NCBI GenBank assembly: GCA_018970785.1
Contig: JAGWVR010000025.1
Span: 1 to 42,062 of the forward strand
DNA length: 42,062 nt
Source of the DNA: Planctomycetota bacterium
Lineage (GTDB): Bacteria > Planctomycetota > Planctomycetia > Pirellulales > UBA1268
Reading direction: 5' to 3'
Part shown: piece by piece, positions 1 to 14,656 of the stretch
How positions within the stretch are numbered: position 1 is the stretch's first letter
How the letters are laid out: every line of letters starts with the position of its first letter
Position numbers and translations under genes: made by a program
Notes under the pieces: model-generated
Database searches by the model: none
The model's input: the letters and a program-made list of their open reading frames with translations, nothing else
What the model was told of the DNA's origin: nothing

Positions 1-1961
1 TCACCGACTACGTCGTCGAGTTCCGGGAGAACGTCGCCGGCGCGGCGTGGCAGACATTCGCCGACGGCGTCTCGTTCGCGACGAGTGCCACCGTGACCGG
101 CCTGGTCAACGGGACGAGCTACGTGTTCCGCGTCCGGGCGGTGAACCTCGCCGGCAACGGCCCGGTGAGCGGCGAGTCGTCGCCGGTGACGCCGCTGACG
201 ATCCCCACGTCCGTGCAGGGTGTCACGACCGTCGCCGGCAACGGCCAGGTGCGGCTGTCGTGGATGGCACCCACCGACAACGGTGGTGCCGCAGTGACCG
301 ACTACGTCATCCAGTTCCGCCCCGACACGGCCACCGGCTTGTGGTCGACGTTCACCGACGGTGTCTCGGCGACGACCGCGGCGACCGTGACAGGGCTGGC
401 CAACGGCACGGCCTACCGGTTCCGTGTCGCGGCGGTCAATCCGGTCGGCATCGGACCGTTCGTCGAGGCCGGTCCGGCGACGCCGTTCACCGTGCCGGGG
501 ACGCCGACGGGCCTGGCGGGGGTGATCGGCGATTCGCGCGTGACGCTCTCGTGGACCGCGCCGGTGAGCAACGGCGGCAGCCCGTTCACCGACTACCTGA
601 TCGAATACCGCGTCGCCACCGCGGGGAGCACGTCGTGGACGCCGTTTACGCGCGCCCCGTCGACGGCGACCAGCGCCGTCGTCACGCCGCTGGTCAACGG
701 CGTCGGCTACGCATTCCGGGTGACGGCGATCAACGCTGCCGGTCCGGGCACGCCGAGCACGCCGACCGGCACGCTCACGCCGGTGACGGTGCCCGGGGCG
801 CCGACGGGCGTGGTGGCGACCGGTGGCGACGGCCAGGCACAGCTGTCGTGGGCACCGCCGGCGAGCAACGGCGGCAGCCCGATCACCGACTACGTGGTCG
901 AATACAAACGGCTCTCCGACGCGACCTGGACGACGTTCACGCGGGCTCCGTCGACGACGCCGGGAGCGACGGTGACGGGGCTCACCAACGGCTTCAACTA
1001 CGAATTCCGGGTGACGGCGCGCAACGCCCAGGGGCTGGGGACGCCCTCGGCCAAGAGCAACGGCGTCACCGTCCGCGGTCTGCCCGGGGCGCCGACCGGC
1101 GTGACGGGGACCAGCGGCGACGGCCAGGTCACGGTGCGGTGGACGGCGCCGGTGAGCAATGGCGGCAGTCCGGTCACCGACTACGTCGTCGAGTACCGGC
1201 GGCTCCGCGATTCGTTCTGGACGCCGTTCGTGCGGCCGGCTTCGACCGCGACCAGCGCCGTCGTGACGGGGCTCTCCAACGGCACCAACTACGCATTCCG
1301 CGTGACGGCGCGGAATGTCGTCGGCCTCGGCCCGGCGTCGGCCGAGTCGGCCGGCGTGACGGTCTTCGGCACGCCGTCGGCACCGACGGGGGTCGTGCCG
1401 ACGGCCGGCGACCGCCAGGTGTCGCTGGTCTGGAACGCTCCGGCGAGCAACGGCGGAATGGCGATCACCAACTACATCGTCGAGTACCGCCGCGTCAGCG
1501 ACGTGGCCTGGACGACCCTTGCTCAGCCCGCCTCGACGGCGACCAGTGCCGTGGTGACCGGACTGACCAACGGGTTCAACTACGTGTTCCGGGTGACGGC
1601 AGTGAACGTCGCCGGCAACAGCGCTCCCTCGGCACAGTCGGCGGCGGTGATGCCGCTGGCGGTGCCGACCGCACCGAGCGGTGTCACGGGCACGGGACGG
1701 GCCGGGAGCGTGTCGCTGCGGTGGAACGCTCCGGCCGACAACGGCGGTGCGGCAATCACCGACTACGTCATCCAGTACCGCGTCAACCTCGCGGGCAACG
1801 ACTGGGTGACGGTGGTCCGGGCGCCGTCGACGGCGCTGACGGCGGTGGTCAGCGGGTTCACGGTCCGGACCGGGCACCTGTTCCGCGTTGCGGCGGTCAA
1901 TTCCAAGGGGCAGAGCGCCTGGTCGGAGATCGGCGGCCCGATCAACCCGTTTGCGAGCTGA
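1..1961 (+). CDS. Fibronectin type III repeat protein, 5'-truncated
   Basis: The open frame enters from the left edge (first full codon at base 3) and stops with TGA at 1959-1961, so the N-terminus is missing. The visible 652 residues are one partial plus six complete fibronectin type III domains of about 95 residues. Each carries the same pattern: a PxxPTGV opening, a V-x-L-x-W strand, the NGGxxxTDYVVEYR strand pair, a TATVTGLxNGxxYxFRVxAxN core and a short G-x-G-P hinge. No catalytic domain, membrane anchor or sorting signal follows the last repeat, which ends in NPFAS. Fn3 arrays of this kind are usually spacer or adhesion modules of large secreted bacterial proteins; the functional domain, if any, lies upstream. 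Repeats are similar in DNA as well as protein. Role beyond extracellular scaffold or adhesion is inference. Confidence 0.85.
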   Translation, partial: TDYVVEFRENVAGAAWQTFADGVSFATSATVTGLVNGTSYVFRVRAVNLAGNGPVSGESSPVTPLTIPTSVQGVTTVAGNGQVRLSWMAPTDNGGAAVTDYVIQFRPDTATGLWSTFTDGVSATTAATVTGLANGTAYRFRVAAVNPVGIGPFVEAGPATPFTVPGTPTGLAGVIGDSRVTLSWTAPVSNGGSPFTDYLIEYRVATAGSTSWTPFTRAPSTATSAVVTPLVNGVGYAFRVTAINAAGPGTPSTPTGTLTPVTVPGAPTGVVATGGDGQAQLSWAPPASNGGSPITDYVVEYKRLSDATWTTFTRAPSTTPGATVTGLTNGFNYEFRVTARNAQGLGTPSAKSNGVTVRGLPGAPTGVTGTSGDGQVTVRWTAPVSNGGSPVTDYVVEYRRLRDSFWTPFVRPASTATSAVVTGLSNGTNYAFRVTARNVVGLGPASAESAGVTVFGTPSAPTGVVPTAGDRQVSLVWNAPASNGGMAITNYIVEYRRVSDVAWTTLAQPASTATSAVVTGLTNGFNYVFRVTAVNVAGNSAPSAQSAAVMPLAVPTAPSGVTGTGRAGSVSLRWNAPADNGGAAITDYVIQYRVNLAGNDWVTVVRAPSTALTAVVSGFTVRTGHLFRVAAVNSKGQSAWSEIGGPINPFAS

Positions 1962-2347
1962 GCGGACACGCACCGCCTCGGTGACCCTCGGCGGCCACCC
2001 CTGGATCGCCGTACGGACTCGGCCTGTCTTCCACAGCCCCCCGGGGGACAGACGACCGCGGGCCTAGCAGCCCGTGGAAAAAGTGACCGGCCGCCGGATG
2101 CGGCCGACGGCGACCCGGGAAACCCTCGGCGTTTCCCGCGGTCGCCCAAGGGGACAAAGGCCATGGAGGGCTTTGTCCACGGACAGCTAGCGTGGACTGG
2201 GGGGCGGTCGGGGGCGTCAAGGTCGGATACCGTCACGCCAGCCGGCCCAGGTTCCGCGACCGGTATTCGTCGGACGACGGTCACGACCGCTGCGACCGGA
2301 CGACGAAAACTCCCGGGAACATTTCTTCCTGGGAGGATCATCACGCC
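1962..2347 (+). other. Non-coding region with dense stem-loops; candidate leader of the barrel gene
   Basis: I see no credible gene here. The stretch contains an unusual density of hairpins: 2059-2074 (5 bp), 2089-2105 (6 bp), 2110-2145 (14 bp with one bulge; the inner GGGAAAC/GTTTCCC arms are perfect), 2152-2178 (8 bp plus 2 after a mismatch) and 2175-2197 (7 bp). The last two share bases 2175-2178 and so cannot form together. None is followed by a T-tract. A further hairpin at 2310-2335 covers the ribosome binding site of the next gene. No convincing -35/-10 pair was identified, so whether the whole stretch is transcribed with the barrel gene is unknown. Confidence 0.5.
2310..2335 (+). promoter_or_regulatory. 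Hairpin sequestering the Shine-Dalgarno of the barrel gene
   Basis: CTCCCGGGAA (2310-2319) pairs with TTCCTGGGAG (2326-2335) over 10 bp with a single G-T wobble and a six-base loop. The 3' arm contains most of the GGGAGGA that is the only Shine-Dalgarno-like sequence before the ATG at 2348. If the leader is transcribed, this fold would hide the ribosome binding site, as in RNA thermometers or protein-repressed leaders. The structure is directly visible; the regulatory role is inference. Confidence 0.5.
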
Positions 2348-3683
2348 ATGAGCGCTTGGTTGGATCGCGGCACGGGTGCCGCCCGTACGGATCGTGCCGG
2401 CGGATGGACGGGGAGCGGCCGGCGTGGCCGGCGCTGGGCTCGGGTGATGGCGGTCGCCCTGGGGATGGCGGGGATGTCGCTCACGGCCGCGAGCGCCCCG
2501 GGCCAGGGATTCGACGAACTGCTCGGGCCGACCGGCCCCGGCCAGGTCGCCGGAGACGTCTCGGTCATGGTCCCCGAGGATGCCGGCGTGGCCGCCGACG
2601 AGGGGGCGGTCATCATGCCCCCGGGCGGTGAGATCGCCGACGACGGAGCCGCGACGGCGATCGTCGACGGCGCCGGAGTCGAACAGGGCACCGGGGGCCT
2701 CGGACGGATCGTCGGCGTCTGGCCGATGAACGGCGGCAGCGGCGGGTGGTTTCCGTCGTCGGGGCTCGAGCCTGGTGTGGCGACCGGCTCGTACGGCGTC
2801 GTCAACAACCTGCTCCTGCCGACCTTCCCGCGCATTCAGGTCCAGGTCGACGCGCTGATGCTCTGGCAGAACAATCCCGTCGGCCGGCCGCTGTTCGTCG
2901 AGACGGCCCCGGCCAACCGGGTGGCGCTCGATGCCGCCAACGCCACCAGCCAGATGGCCCTCGGCCCGCGGGTCGGCGTGCTCCTCAACCTCGATTCGGT
3001 GTACGCCGTCGAAGGCAACTACTTCACCGTCCGCAACTTCTACGGCGAGCAGTCGACGCCCCACACGCAGGGCGGCTACCAGCAGGTCAACCTCGCCGGC
3101 TTCAACTTCGCCGACATCAACTGGGCCCAGGTGATCAGCACCGGCCAGATCCAGTCGGCCGAGCTCAACTGGCGGCGCCGGACCTGCGGCCCGATCACCT
3201 GGCTGGCCGGTTTCCGCTGGGTCGAGTGGAACCAGACGATGACCGTCAACGACCAGTACACCGACACCACCGCCACGCCGCCGGTCGGCTCGGACCAGTT
3301 CGTGGTCGGCACCGCCAACGACCTGTACGGCGGGCAGGGGGGTATGGACGTCGTCCTCTGGAACGACGGCGGTCCGGTGAAGTTCAGCGCCGTCGGCAAG
3401 GCGGGCGTGTTCTACAACACTGCCCTGCAGCGCTCGACGGTGACCTTCGCCGGTTCGCCGATCGGTCCGCTCGCCGCCGCCGCCGACCAGACGTCGTTCT
3501 TCGGCGAGCTCGGGATCCTCGGCACCGTCCAGCTCAACAAGTGGTGGACGTGGCGCGCGGGCTACAACTTCTTCTGGCTCTCCGGCGTGGCCGTCCCTGC
3601 CGACCAGTTGTCGCTGACCAATGCCAACACGACGGGCGGCAGCCCGGCCTCGGTGCTCATCAACACCAACGGCAGCGTGCTGC

Positions 3684-9731
<6,048 letters not shown>

Positions 9732-9786
9732 GCAGTCCGGGCGAACGGAGAAGATCCGTCATTGTAGCGCTCCTGCCGCCGCAGGC

Positions 9787-9815
9787 TGGACAGTCACCAG
9801 AGCCCGGCTTACGAT
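9787..9815 (+). promoter_or_regulatory. Sigma70-type promoter for tRNA-Ala
   Basis: TGGACA (9787-9792) and TACGAT (9810-9815) are separated by 17 bases. The -35 matches consensus at 5 of 6 and the -10 at 4 of 6. Predicted transcription start is about 9822, some 28 bases before the mature tRNA 5' end. It sits in the divergent gap between uvrA and the tRNA. Confidence 0.6.
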
Positions 9816-9849
9816 CGAAGCTCCGATGAACCCCGCGGCCGCGGGGAGA

Positions 9850-9922
9850 GGGGCGGTAGCTCAACTGGGAGAGCGCGGCGTTCGCAATGCCGAGGTTGGG
9901 AGTTCGATCCTCCTCCGCTCCA
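9850..9922 (+). tRNA. tRNA-Ala, anticodon CGC
   Basis: A 73-base cloverleaf folds completely. The acceptor arms are GGGGCGG and CCGCTCC with A73 as discriminator. The D stem is GCTC/GAGC, the anticodon stem CGGCG/TGCCG with loop TTCGCAA, and the T stem GGGAG/CTCCT with loop TTCGATC. The anticodon CGC reads GCG (alanine). The acceptor contains the G3-U70 wobble pair, the main alanine identity element. The 3' CCA is not encoded (TTG follows), so it must be added after transcription. Confidence 0.95.
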
Positions 9923-9953
9923 TTGGCCTGTCGGTTCGGTATCGGCGTCGGCG

Positions 9954-9973
9954 CCGCGGGCTCGCCCCCGCGG
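9954..9973 (+). terminator. Hairpin downstream of tRNA-Ala, no T-tract
   Basis: CCGCGGG (9954-9960) and CCCGCGG (9967-9973) form a perfect 7-bp stem with a 6-base loop, 31 bases after the tRNA. There is no run of T behind it, so it is a processing or Rho-assisted stop candidate rather than a classic intrinsic terminator. Confidence 0.35.
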
Positions 9974-10081
9974 ATGCCGCGCCGTCCCGATTGGTCCTCG
10001 CGTGCCGCCTCTGGCCGGCGTGGTGCACCCCGTCGAGTGGCCGCCCCCGGTCGGACCGCGACGCGGTGACGAAAGGGTGAG

Positions 10082-10684
10082 ATGACGCCATCCACCGACC
10101 CGTCCGCCGACCTCATGCTCCGCGTCCGGGCCGACGACGCCGAGGCGTTCGAGGAGCTCGTCGCCCTCTGGCAGGGGCGGCTGGTGACGCTGTTCCTCCA
10201 CCACACCGGCGACCATTCCACCGCCGAGGATCTCGCCCAGGAGGTGTTTCTCCGCGTCTACCGGGCACGGGGCACCTACAAGCCGACCGCGCGGTTCTCC
10301 ACCTGGATCCACACGATCGCCAACAACGTCGCCAGCGACCTCAAGCAGCGTGCCTACCGGCGCCTCGAGAAGGGGGTCCCCGTGTCGGCCTCGGCGTCGC
10401 AGGGGGAGATCGGCCTCGACCAACTCGCCGTCGCCGCCAGCGGCCAGCGGCCGGCGCGGCAGATGGATCGCAGCGAACTGCAGGACGTCGTCCAGGAGGC
10501 GATCGCCCGGCTCGGCGACAACCAACGGATGGCGCTGTTGCTGGCCAAGTTCGAGCACTGCTCCTACGAGGAGATCGCCGCCGCGATGGGGCTCACCGTG
10601 CCGGCGGTGAAATCGCTCCTCTTCCGGGCCCGCGACCAGTTGCGGACGGCGCTGGCTCCCTACGAGCGCGAGGGGTTGCGATGA
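10082..10684 (+). CDS. ECF-type RNA polymerase sigma factor
   Basis: 200 residues, the usual length for an extracytoplasmic-function sigma factor. Region 2 spans about residues 20-90, with DDAEAFEELVALWQ, the core-binding TAEDLAQEVFLRVYR and the -10 recognition FSTWIHTIANNVASDLKQR. A 50-residue Ser/Ala/Gln-rich linker follows, then region 4 (about 138-195) with YEEIAAAMGLTVPAVKSLLFRAR, a helix-turn-helix that reads the -35 element. The ATG at 10082 is preceded by AAAGGGTG. The stop overlaps the next start as ATGA (10681-10684), a sign of translational coupling. The partner gene is probably its regulator. No target promoters could be assigned. Confidence 0.92.
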   Translation: MTPSTDPSADLMLRVRADDAEAFEELVALWQGRLVTLFLHHTGDHSTAEDLAQEVFLRVYRARGTYKPTARFSTWIHTIANNVASDLKQRAYRRLEKGVPVSASASQGEIGLDQLAVAASGQRPARQMDRSELQDVVQEAIARLGDNQRMALLLAKFEHCSYEEIAAAMGLTVPAVKSLLFRARDQLRTALAPYEREGLR

Positions 10685-11787
10685 GCGGCGACCACGATCC
10701 GACCGCCGGCGACGGTCCTGGTGCCGGCCCCACGGCTCCGGCGGGGAACCGCGCCGACGACCCGGCCCTCGATCTGGAAAGCGTGTGGGGAGCACTCGAC
10801 AGTCTTCCCCGGGCGGTCGCCTCGCCGGCGCTCACCGCGACGACTGTCGAGATGGCGGCGGTCGGTGTCCGCACGGGAGGGGAGATGCCGGGGCGTGGCC
10901 GGGCGACGCTCGGCTGGACGCTGCCGGGGCTCGCGATCCTCGGTGGTCTCGTGGCGGGCCTTCTGCTCGGCCGAGGGTCGGCTCCCGATCCCGACCAGCG
11001 GGCGCTGGAATACCTTCCCGTGATCCGCCACGTCGGGGCGCTGCGCGAAGCAGGATCGATGGAGTTCCTCGCCGAGGTCGCGAAGCGCGACTACCCGGTA
11101 CCGCGCCGCTTCGGGATGTTCGGGGGCCGCCCCGGCGAGGCGCGCGGCGGCGAGGGAACCGACGAGACTCCCGGAGGATCCGACGGGGGAGCCGCCGAGA
11201 TCCCCGTGCCGGCGGAGTGGGAGGCGGCGGTCACCGCACTCGCCGGCGAGCCGCTGGGCAAGGAAACCCCCGCCGACGTCCTCGCGCGCCGGCGCGGCGA
11301 CGTCGAGGCCCTGCCCGACGATGCCCGGCGCGAGCTGTCGGACCGCGCCAGCGAGTTTCTCGGGCTTTCCGAGGTCGCCCGGCACGATGTCCTCGAACTC
11401 GCGCGGTTCCTCGCCGCGTCGGGCGACGGTCGGGCGGCGGAGCGCGAGCGGCTCGAGAACGCCGTCGCGGTCTGGCACCAGTACCTCGCGCTCCGCGACC
11501 CCGCCGAGCGCGACGACGTGGTCGACCTCTCGAAGGAGGAGCGGCTCGAGTCGCTCGCCCGGTTCTACGCCCGGTTCCCGTTCCGCGGGCAGCGCGACTG
11601 GGATCCACGCCGTGGGCCCGGTGGGTCCCGTCCCGACGGCGCCGGGCGCGGGAGCGAAGGGAACCCGCGCGGAACGCCCGACGGCGGCCCGCGGTCTCCC
11701 GGCCCTCCCCCCGCGGGGCCCGGCGGTTTCAGGCCCGCCGCTCCCGGCGGGGAAGACCGTCCACGAACTCCGCCAGCAGCGTATTGA
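10681..11787 (+). CDS. Single-pass membrane protein coupled to the ECF sigma factor; possible anti-sigma
   Basis: 368 residues, overlapping the sigma gene by four bases. The first 78 residues are acidic/Gly/Pro-rich with a short helical segment (DLESVWGALDSLPRAVAS). A single membrane segment follows at about 79-97 (WTLPGLAILGGLVAGLLLG). The rest would lie outside the cytoplasm: a linker, a charged helical domain (about 180-310) and a Pro/Gly-rich tail. This topology, a cytoplasmic sigma-facing N-terminus with one membrane helix, is that of anti-sigma factors, but the zinc-type HxxxCxxC motif is absent and there is no recognisable family match. Anti-sigma function is therefore inferred from position and topology only. 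The last 59 bases overlap the convergent hydrolase gene. Confidence 0.65.
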   Translation: MSGDHDPTAGDGPGAGPTAPAGNRADDPALDLESVWGALDSLPRAVASPALTATTVEMAAVGVRTGGEMPGRGRATLGWTLPGLAILGGLVAGLLLGRGSAPDPDQRALEYLPVIRHVGALREAGSMEFLAEVAKRDYPVPRRFGMFGGRPGEARGGEGTDETPGGSDGGAAEIPVPAEWEAAVTALAGEPLGKETPADVLARRRGDVEALPDDARRELSDRASEFLGLSEVARHDVLELARFLAASGDGRAAERERLENAVAVWHQYLALRDPAERDDVVDLSKEERLESLARFYARFPFRGQRDWDPRRGPGGSRPDGAGRGSEGNPRGTPDGGPRSPGPPPAGPGGFRPAAPGGEDRPRTPPAAY

Positions 11788-12550
11788 ACGCCGCGGGATC
11801 CTCCAGCGGCGTCATGTGGCCGCAGCGGGGGACGACGGCGAGCCGCGCTCCGGGAATCACCGCGGCGTCCGCGGCCATCCGTTCCGGCGGCGTGATCACG
11901 TCTTCCGCTCCGCACACCAGCAGCGTCGGGACGGTTCCGGCGGCGAATGCCCCGGTCATGTCGGGCCGGGTGGCCAGCGCCGCCAGCGCGGCGGTGACCG
12001 TCGCGACCGGCGTGCCGAGGATCATCGCGCGCACGAGCGCTTCGGCCGCGCCGCGCTGCGGCGTGCCCCGCGCGACCGCGGATGCCGCGAACAACCGCGG
12101 CAGCATCGCCTCGGCGAGGACGCGCGTGCCCGCGCGCTGGACGCGCGCGGCAAGGTCGTGGCGCGCGGCGCGCGCGTCGGGAGTGTCGGCTTCGAGCTTG
12201 GTGTCGACCAGCACCAGGGCCGCGACGAGATCGGGGTGGCGGATGGCGACGTGCTGGGCGACGTAGCCCCCCAGCGACAGCCCGCAGACCACCGCCCGGG
12301 CGCCGGGCGCGAGGGCCGTGAGGGCCGCCGCCGCGTCGTCGGCGAGTTGCTCGACGGACGAAGGGGCCGATCCGCCGCTGCGGCCGAAGCCGCGCTGGTC
12401 GGGCGCCAGCAGCCGGTGGCGCCCGGCGAGCGCCTCCTGCCCCGACCACATCCGGTGATCGAGCGGAAAGCCGTGCAGCAGCAGCAGCGGCTCGCCCCCG
12501 CCCACGTCGTGGACCCGCAGCGTCGTGTCGGCGAGAGGGACGTCGCGCAT
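11729..12550 (-). CDS. Alpha/beta-fold hydrolase
   Basis: About 273 residues with the standard alpha/beta-hydrolase order. HGFPLDHRMW near the N-terminus supplies the oxyanion region, GLSLG is the nucleophile elbow, an Asp occurs in CGAEDVITP and the catalytic His in CGHMTPLEDP. The W/F-rich lid is short. Closest in style to the haloperoxidase or 3-oxoadipate enol-lactonase subfamily; substrate cannot be inferred. The ATG at 12550 is used because the conserved fold begins just after it. The frame can also start at a TTG at 12598, which would overlap the upstream gene's stop by four bases. Neither start has a strong Shine-Dalgarno. It is the last gene of a minus-strand run after pyrE and the repeat protein. 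Confidence 0.85.
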   Translation of the reverse strand: MRDVPLADTTLRVHDVGGGEPLLLLHGFPLDHRMWSGQEALAGRHRLLAPDQRGFGRSGGSAPSSVEQLADDAAAALTALAPGARAVVCGLSLGGYVAQHVAIRHPDLVAALVLVDTKLEADTPDARAARHDLAARVQRAGTRVLAEAMLPRLFAASAVARGTPQRGAAEALVRAMILGTPVATVTAALAALATRPDMTGAFAAGTVPTLLVCGAEDVITPPERMAADAAVIPGARLAVVPRCGHMTPLEDPAAFNTLLAEFVDGLPRRERRA

Positions 12551-12594
12551 GGCGGGATGAGGCCGGTCCGGCCCGTCGGAGGCGGACGGGACGG

Positions 12595-14535
12595 TCAACG
12601 GGCGGGCGTCGCCGCGAGGCGGCGGAAACGGTCGAGATTCCGCTTGATCGTCGGACTCGCCGGCTCGCGCCGCCAGGCCCGCGTCTGCCAGCGCACGGCG
12701 CCGTCGTAGTCGCCGGCGGCGGCCCGGCAGTGGGCGAGGGTGTCGAGGTAGGCGGGGCTGTCGAACATCCTGTCGAGCGAAATCCGCGAGTAGCGCGTCG
12801 CCTTCTCGAGGTCGCCGGTGGTGTTGCTCACCAGCCAGGCGTATTCGTTGTAGGAATTGGAGTCCTCGGGAACCGCCTGGATGATGTTCTCGATCTGCCG
12901 CAGCGCCTCCTCGACGCGCTCGGTTGCCGCGGCGAGCTCGGCCGGCGTGTCGGCGGCCGTCCTGTAGAGGGCGATCAGCGAATCGACATCCTTGCCGTTG
13001 GCCGCCAGCGAGGCCTCGATCGCCGCCCGCGCGGCGGCGCCGTCACCGCGGGCCCGCGCCGCGCAGGCCTCGAAGTACAGCTGCCGTGAGCGGACCGCGG
13101 CCTGTTCGCGCTGGAGCTGGTTGAACATGTCGTCGAGATCCTTGCGGCCGTCGCGCCGCTCGAGCGTCTCGCGGATGATCCGGGCGGCGGCCGCGTCGTC
13201 GCCGCTGTCGTGGAGGAATTCGGCGAACCGGATCGCGGCCTCGATCCGGAACCCCATGTCGAGCGTCGGACGGTCGATCACCTCCTGGTACAGCCGTGCC
13301 GCCCAGTCGCTGCATCCCCAGTGGGCGACCCGGCCGGCGAGCCACGGCTGGTAGGTGATCGCCGCGCGGCTGGCGGTGAACGCGGCCTCGGCGATCGGCG
13401 CGGCGAGCGCGTCGCGGCCACGGCTCCGCTCGGCGTGCGCGACGGCGAAGCCTGTCACCGCGACGCTGCCGAGCCAGGGGAGCGGGGGCTCGAGGAGCGC
13501 GTCGACGGCCTCCGGCAACCCCTCGTGGACGCACCACACGAGCGTGTCGGCGAGCTTCGTCGCCGCCCGTGTGGACGGGCGATCGGCGGGGAGCAGGTCA
13601 CGGAGCAGGTCGCGGGCCGTGGCGATCGCATCGTCGCGCCGGCCGGCGGCAGCCAGCAGCCTGATCCGCAGCCTGGCCAGGTCCCGCGCCGGATCGCCCG
13701 ACACCCCGGCGAAGATGCTGGCGGAAGGTTCCACGCGGTCGCCCCGCCAGTCGTCGAGTGTGTCGAGTGGCGTGGCGGACGCCGCCAGCGCGTGCCACGC
13801 TCCCTCGGCCACCACCAGCGCGGCGGATCGGCCAGCGTCGTCCCCGGCGGCGTCGAATTCGACGAGGGCCCGGAGCAGAACTGCCGCGGGGCGCTGGCTG
13901 GCTCCGAGGCCGGCGGTGATCCGGGGCCGGAGCCGGTCGAACGCGGGCTCGTCGGGATACCACTCCGCGGCCAGCAGCGCCGCCGCCCGGCGCGAGCAGA
14001 GGGTCGAGCGGTCGAGGCGGACGATCCTCGCCAGGGCTTCGATCCCCGCCTCGTCGTCGAGATCCATCAGCCGGTGCATCGTCACCCCCCGGTCGTCGAT
14101 GTTCTGGCCGCGGTACTGGGCCAGGAGACGAGCCACCGGGGGCGGGTCATGGGGCATGTCGAGCGGGATCGTCTCGACGAGCCACCGTGCCTGGAGGGCG
14201 ACTTCGAGGTCGTCGCTGGTCTCGGCGGCACGGAGCAGGTCGTCGATCGCCGCGGGCCCGGCCGCGCGGAGGGCCGCGGCGGCCGCTTCGCGAACGTGGA
14301 ACTCCTCGGCCCCGAGCCGGGCGATCAGTTCGTCGAGCGGTGGCGCGCCGCCGGGGGCGGAGTCAGCGGCCGATGTGCCGGCCAGGGCGATCGGCACGGC
14401 AAGAACGGCCAACCACCATGCGGCGGCTGCCTCGCGCAACCTGCGCCGCGGACCCGCGCGACGGACGCGGCCCGGCACCCGTTCGCTCGCTGCGGCGGTC
14501 TGGGCCACGGTCGACAGGTCCCGCGGGAAGGACAT
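12595..14535 (-). CDS. Secreted or membrane-anchored HEAT/TPR-like repeat protein
   Basis: About 646 residues. A basic N-terminus is followed by a hydrophobic segment (AAAAWWLAVLAVPIALAG), which fits a signal peptide or anchor. Next is a HEAT-like pair (LDELIARLGAEEFHVREAAAAALRAAGPAAIDDLL) and a long Ala-rich helical region. The C-terminal part has TPR-like helices, including NSYNEYAWLVSNTTG, SPAYLDTLAHCRAAAGDYDGAVRWQ and a final NLDRFRRLAA. Helical-repeat proteins are protein-binding scaffolds; no enzyme motif is seen. ATG 14535 is chosen because the signal follows; a GTG at 14640 would add 35 residues with no signal character and reduce the gap to pyrE to 16 bases. It lies between pyrE and the hydrolase on the same strand. 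Confidence 0.75.
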   Translation of the reverse strand: MSFPRDLSTVAQTAAASERVPGRVRRAGPRRRLREAAAAWWLAVLAVPIALAGTSAADSAPGGAPPLDELIARLGAEEFHVREAAAAALRAAGPAAIDDLLRAAETSDDLEVALQARWLVETIPLDMPHDPPPVARLLAQYRGQNIDDRGVTMHRLMDLDDEAGIEALARIVRLDRSTLCSRRAAALLAAEWYPDEPAFDRLRPRITAGLGASQRPAAVLLRALVEFDAAGDDAGRSAALVVAEGAWHALAASATPLDTLDDWRGDRVEPSASIFAGVSGDPARDLARLRIRLLAAAGRRDDAIATARDLLRDLLPADRPSTRAATKLADTLVWCVHEGLPEAVDALLEPPLPWLGSVAVTGFAVAHAERSRGRDALAAPIAEAAFTASRAAITYQPWLAGRVAHWGCSDWAARLYQEVIDRPTLDMGFRIEAAIRFAEFLHDSGDDAAAARIIRETLERRDGRKDLDDMFNQLQREQAAVRSRQLYFEACAARARGDGAAARAAIEASLAANGKDVDSLIALYRTAADTPAELAAATERVEEALRQIENIIQAVPEDSNSYNEYAWLVSNTTGDLEKATRYSRISLDRMFDSPAYLDTLAHCRAAAGDYDGAVRWQTRAWRREPASPTIKRNLDRFRRLAATPAR

Positions 14536-14656
14536 CGGCAACGATCGAAAGCCTACGACCGGCCACGGGGGCAGGGCAAGCCGACGGCCGTCGGCTTCCG
14601 CGCCGTCCGCGGGCGAAGCCGGTCCGGGCTTCGTCCACACGGATCACCATGGTCCG

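Noticed and set aside
1-1961. Fn3 repeat DNA as a CRISPR or satellite array
   Set aside because: The repeat unit is about 285 bases, diverged and in an open frame with a clear protein domain; there are no short direct repeats with unique spacers here or elsewhere in the window.
1962-2347. Short open frames such as that starting near 2163
   Set aside because: No Shine-Dalgarno or domain, and codon use is unlike genes. The region is better explained by structured RNA.
12596-12598. TTG start of the alpha/beta hydrolase overlapping the upstream stop
   Set aside because: Possible, but the added 16 residues show no conservation or Shine-Dalgarno; the ATG at 12550 was preferred.
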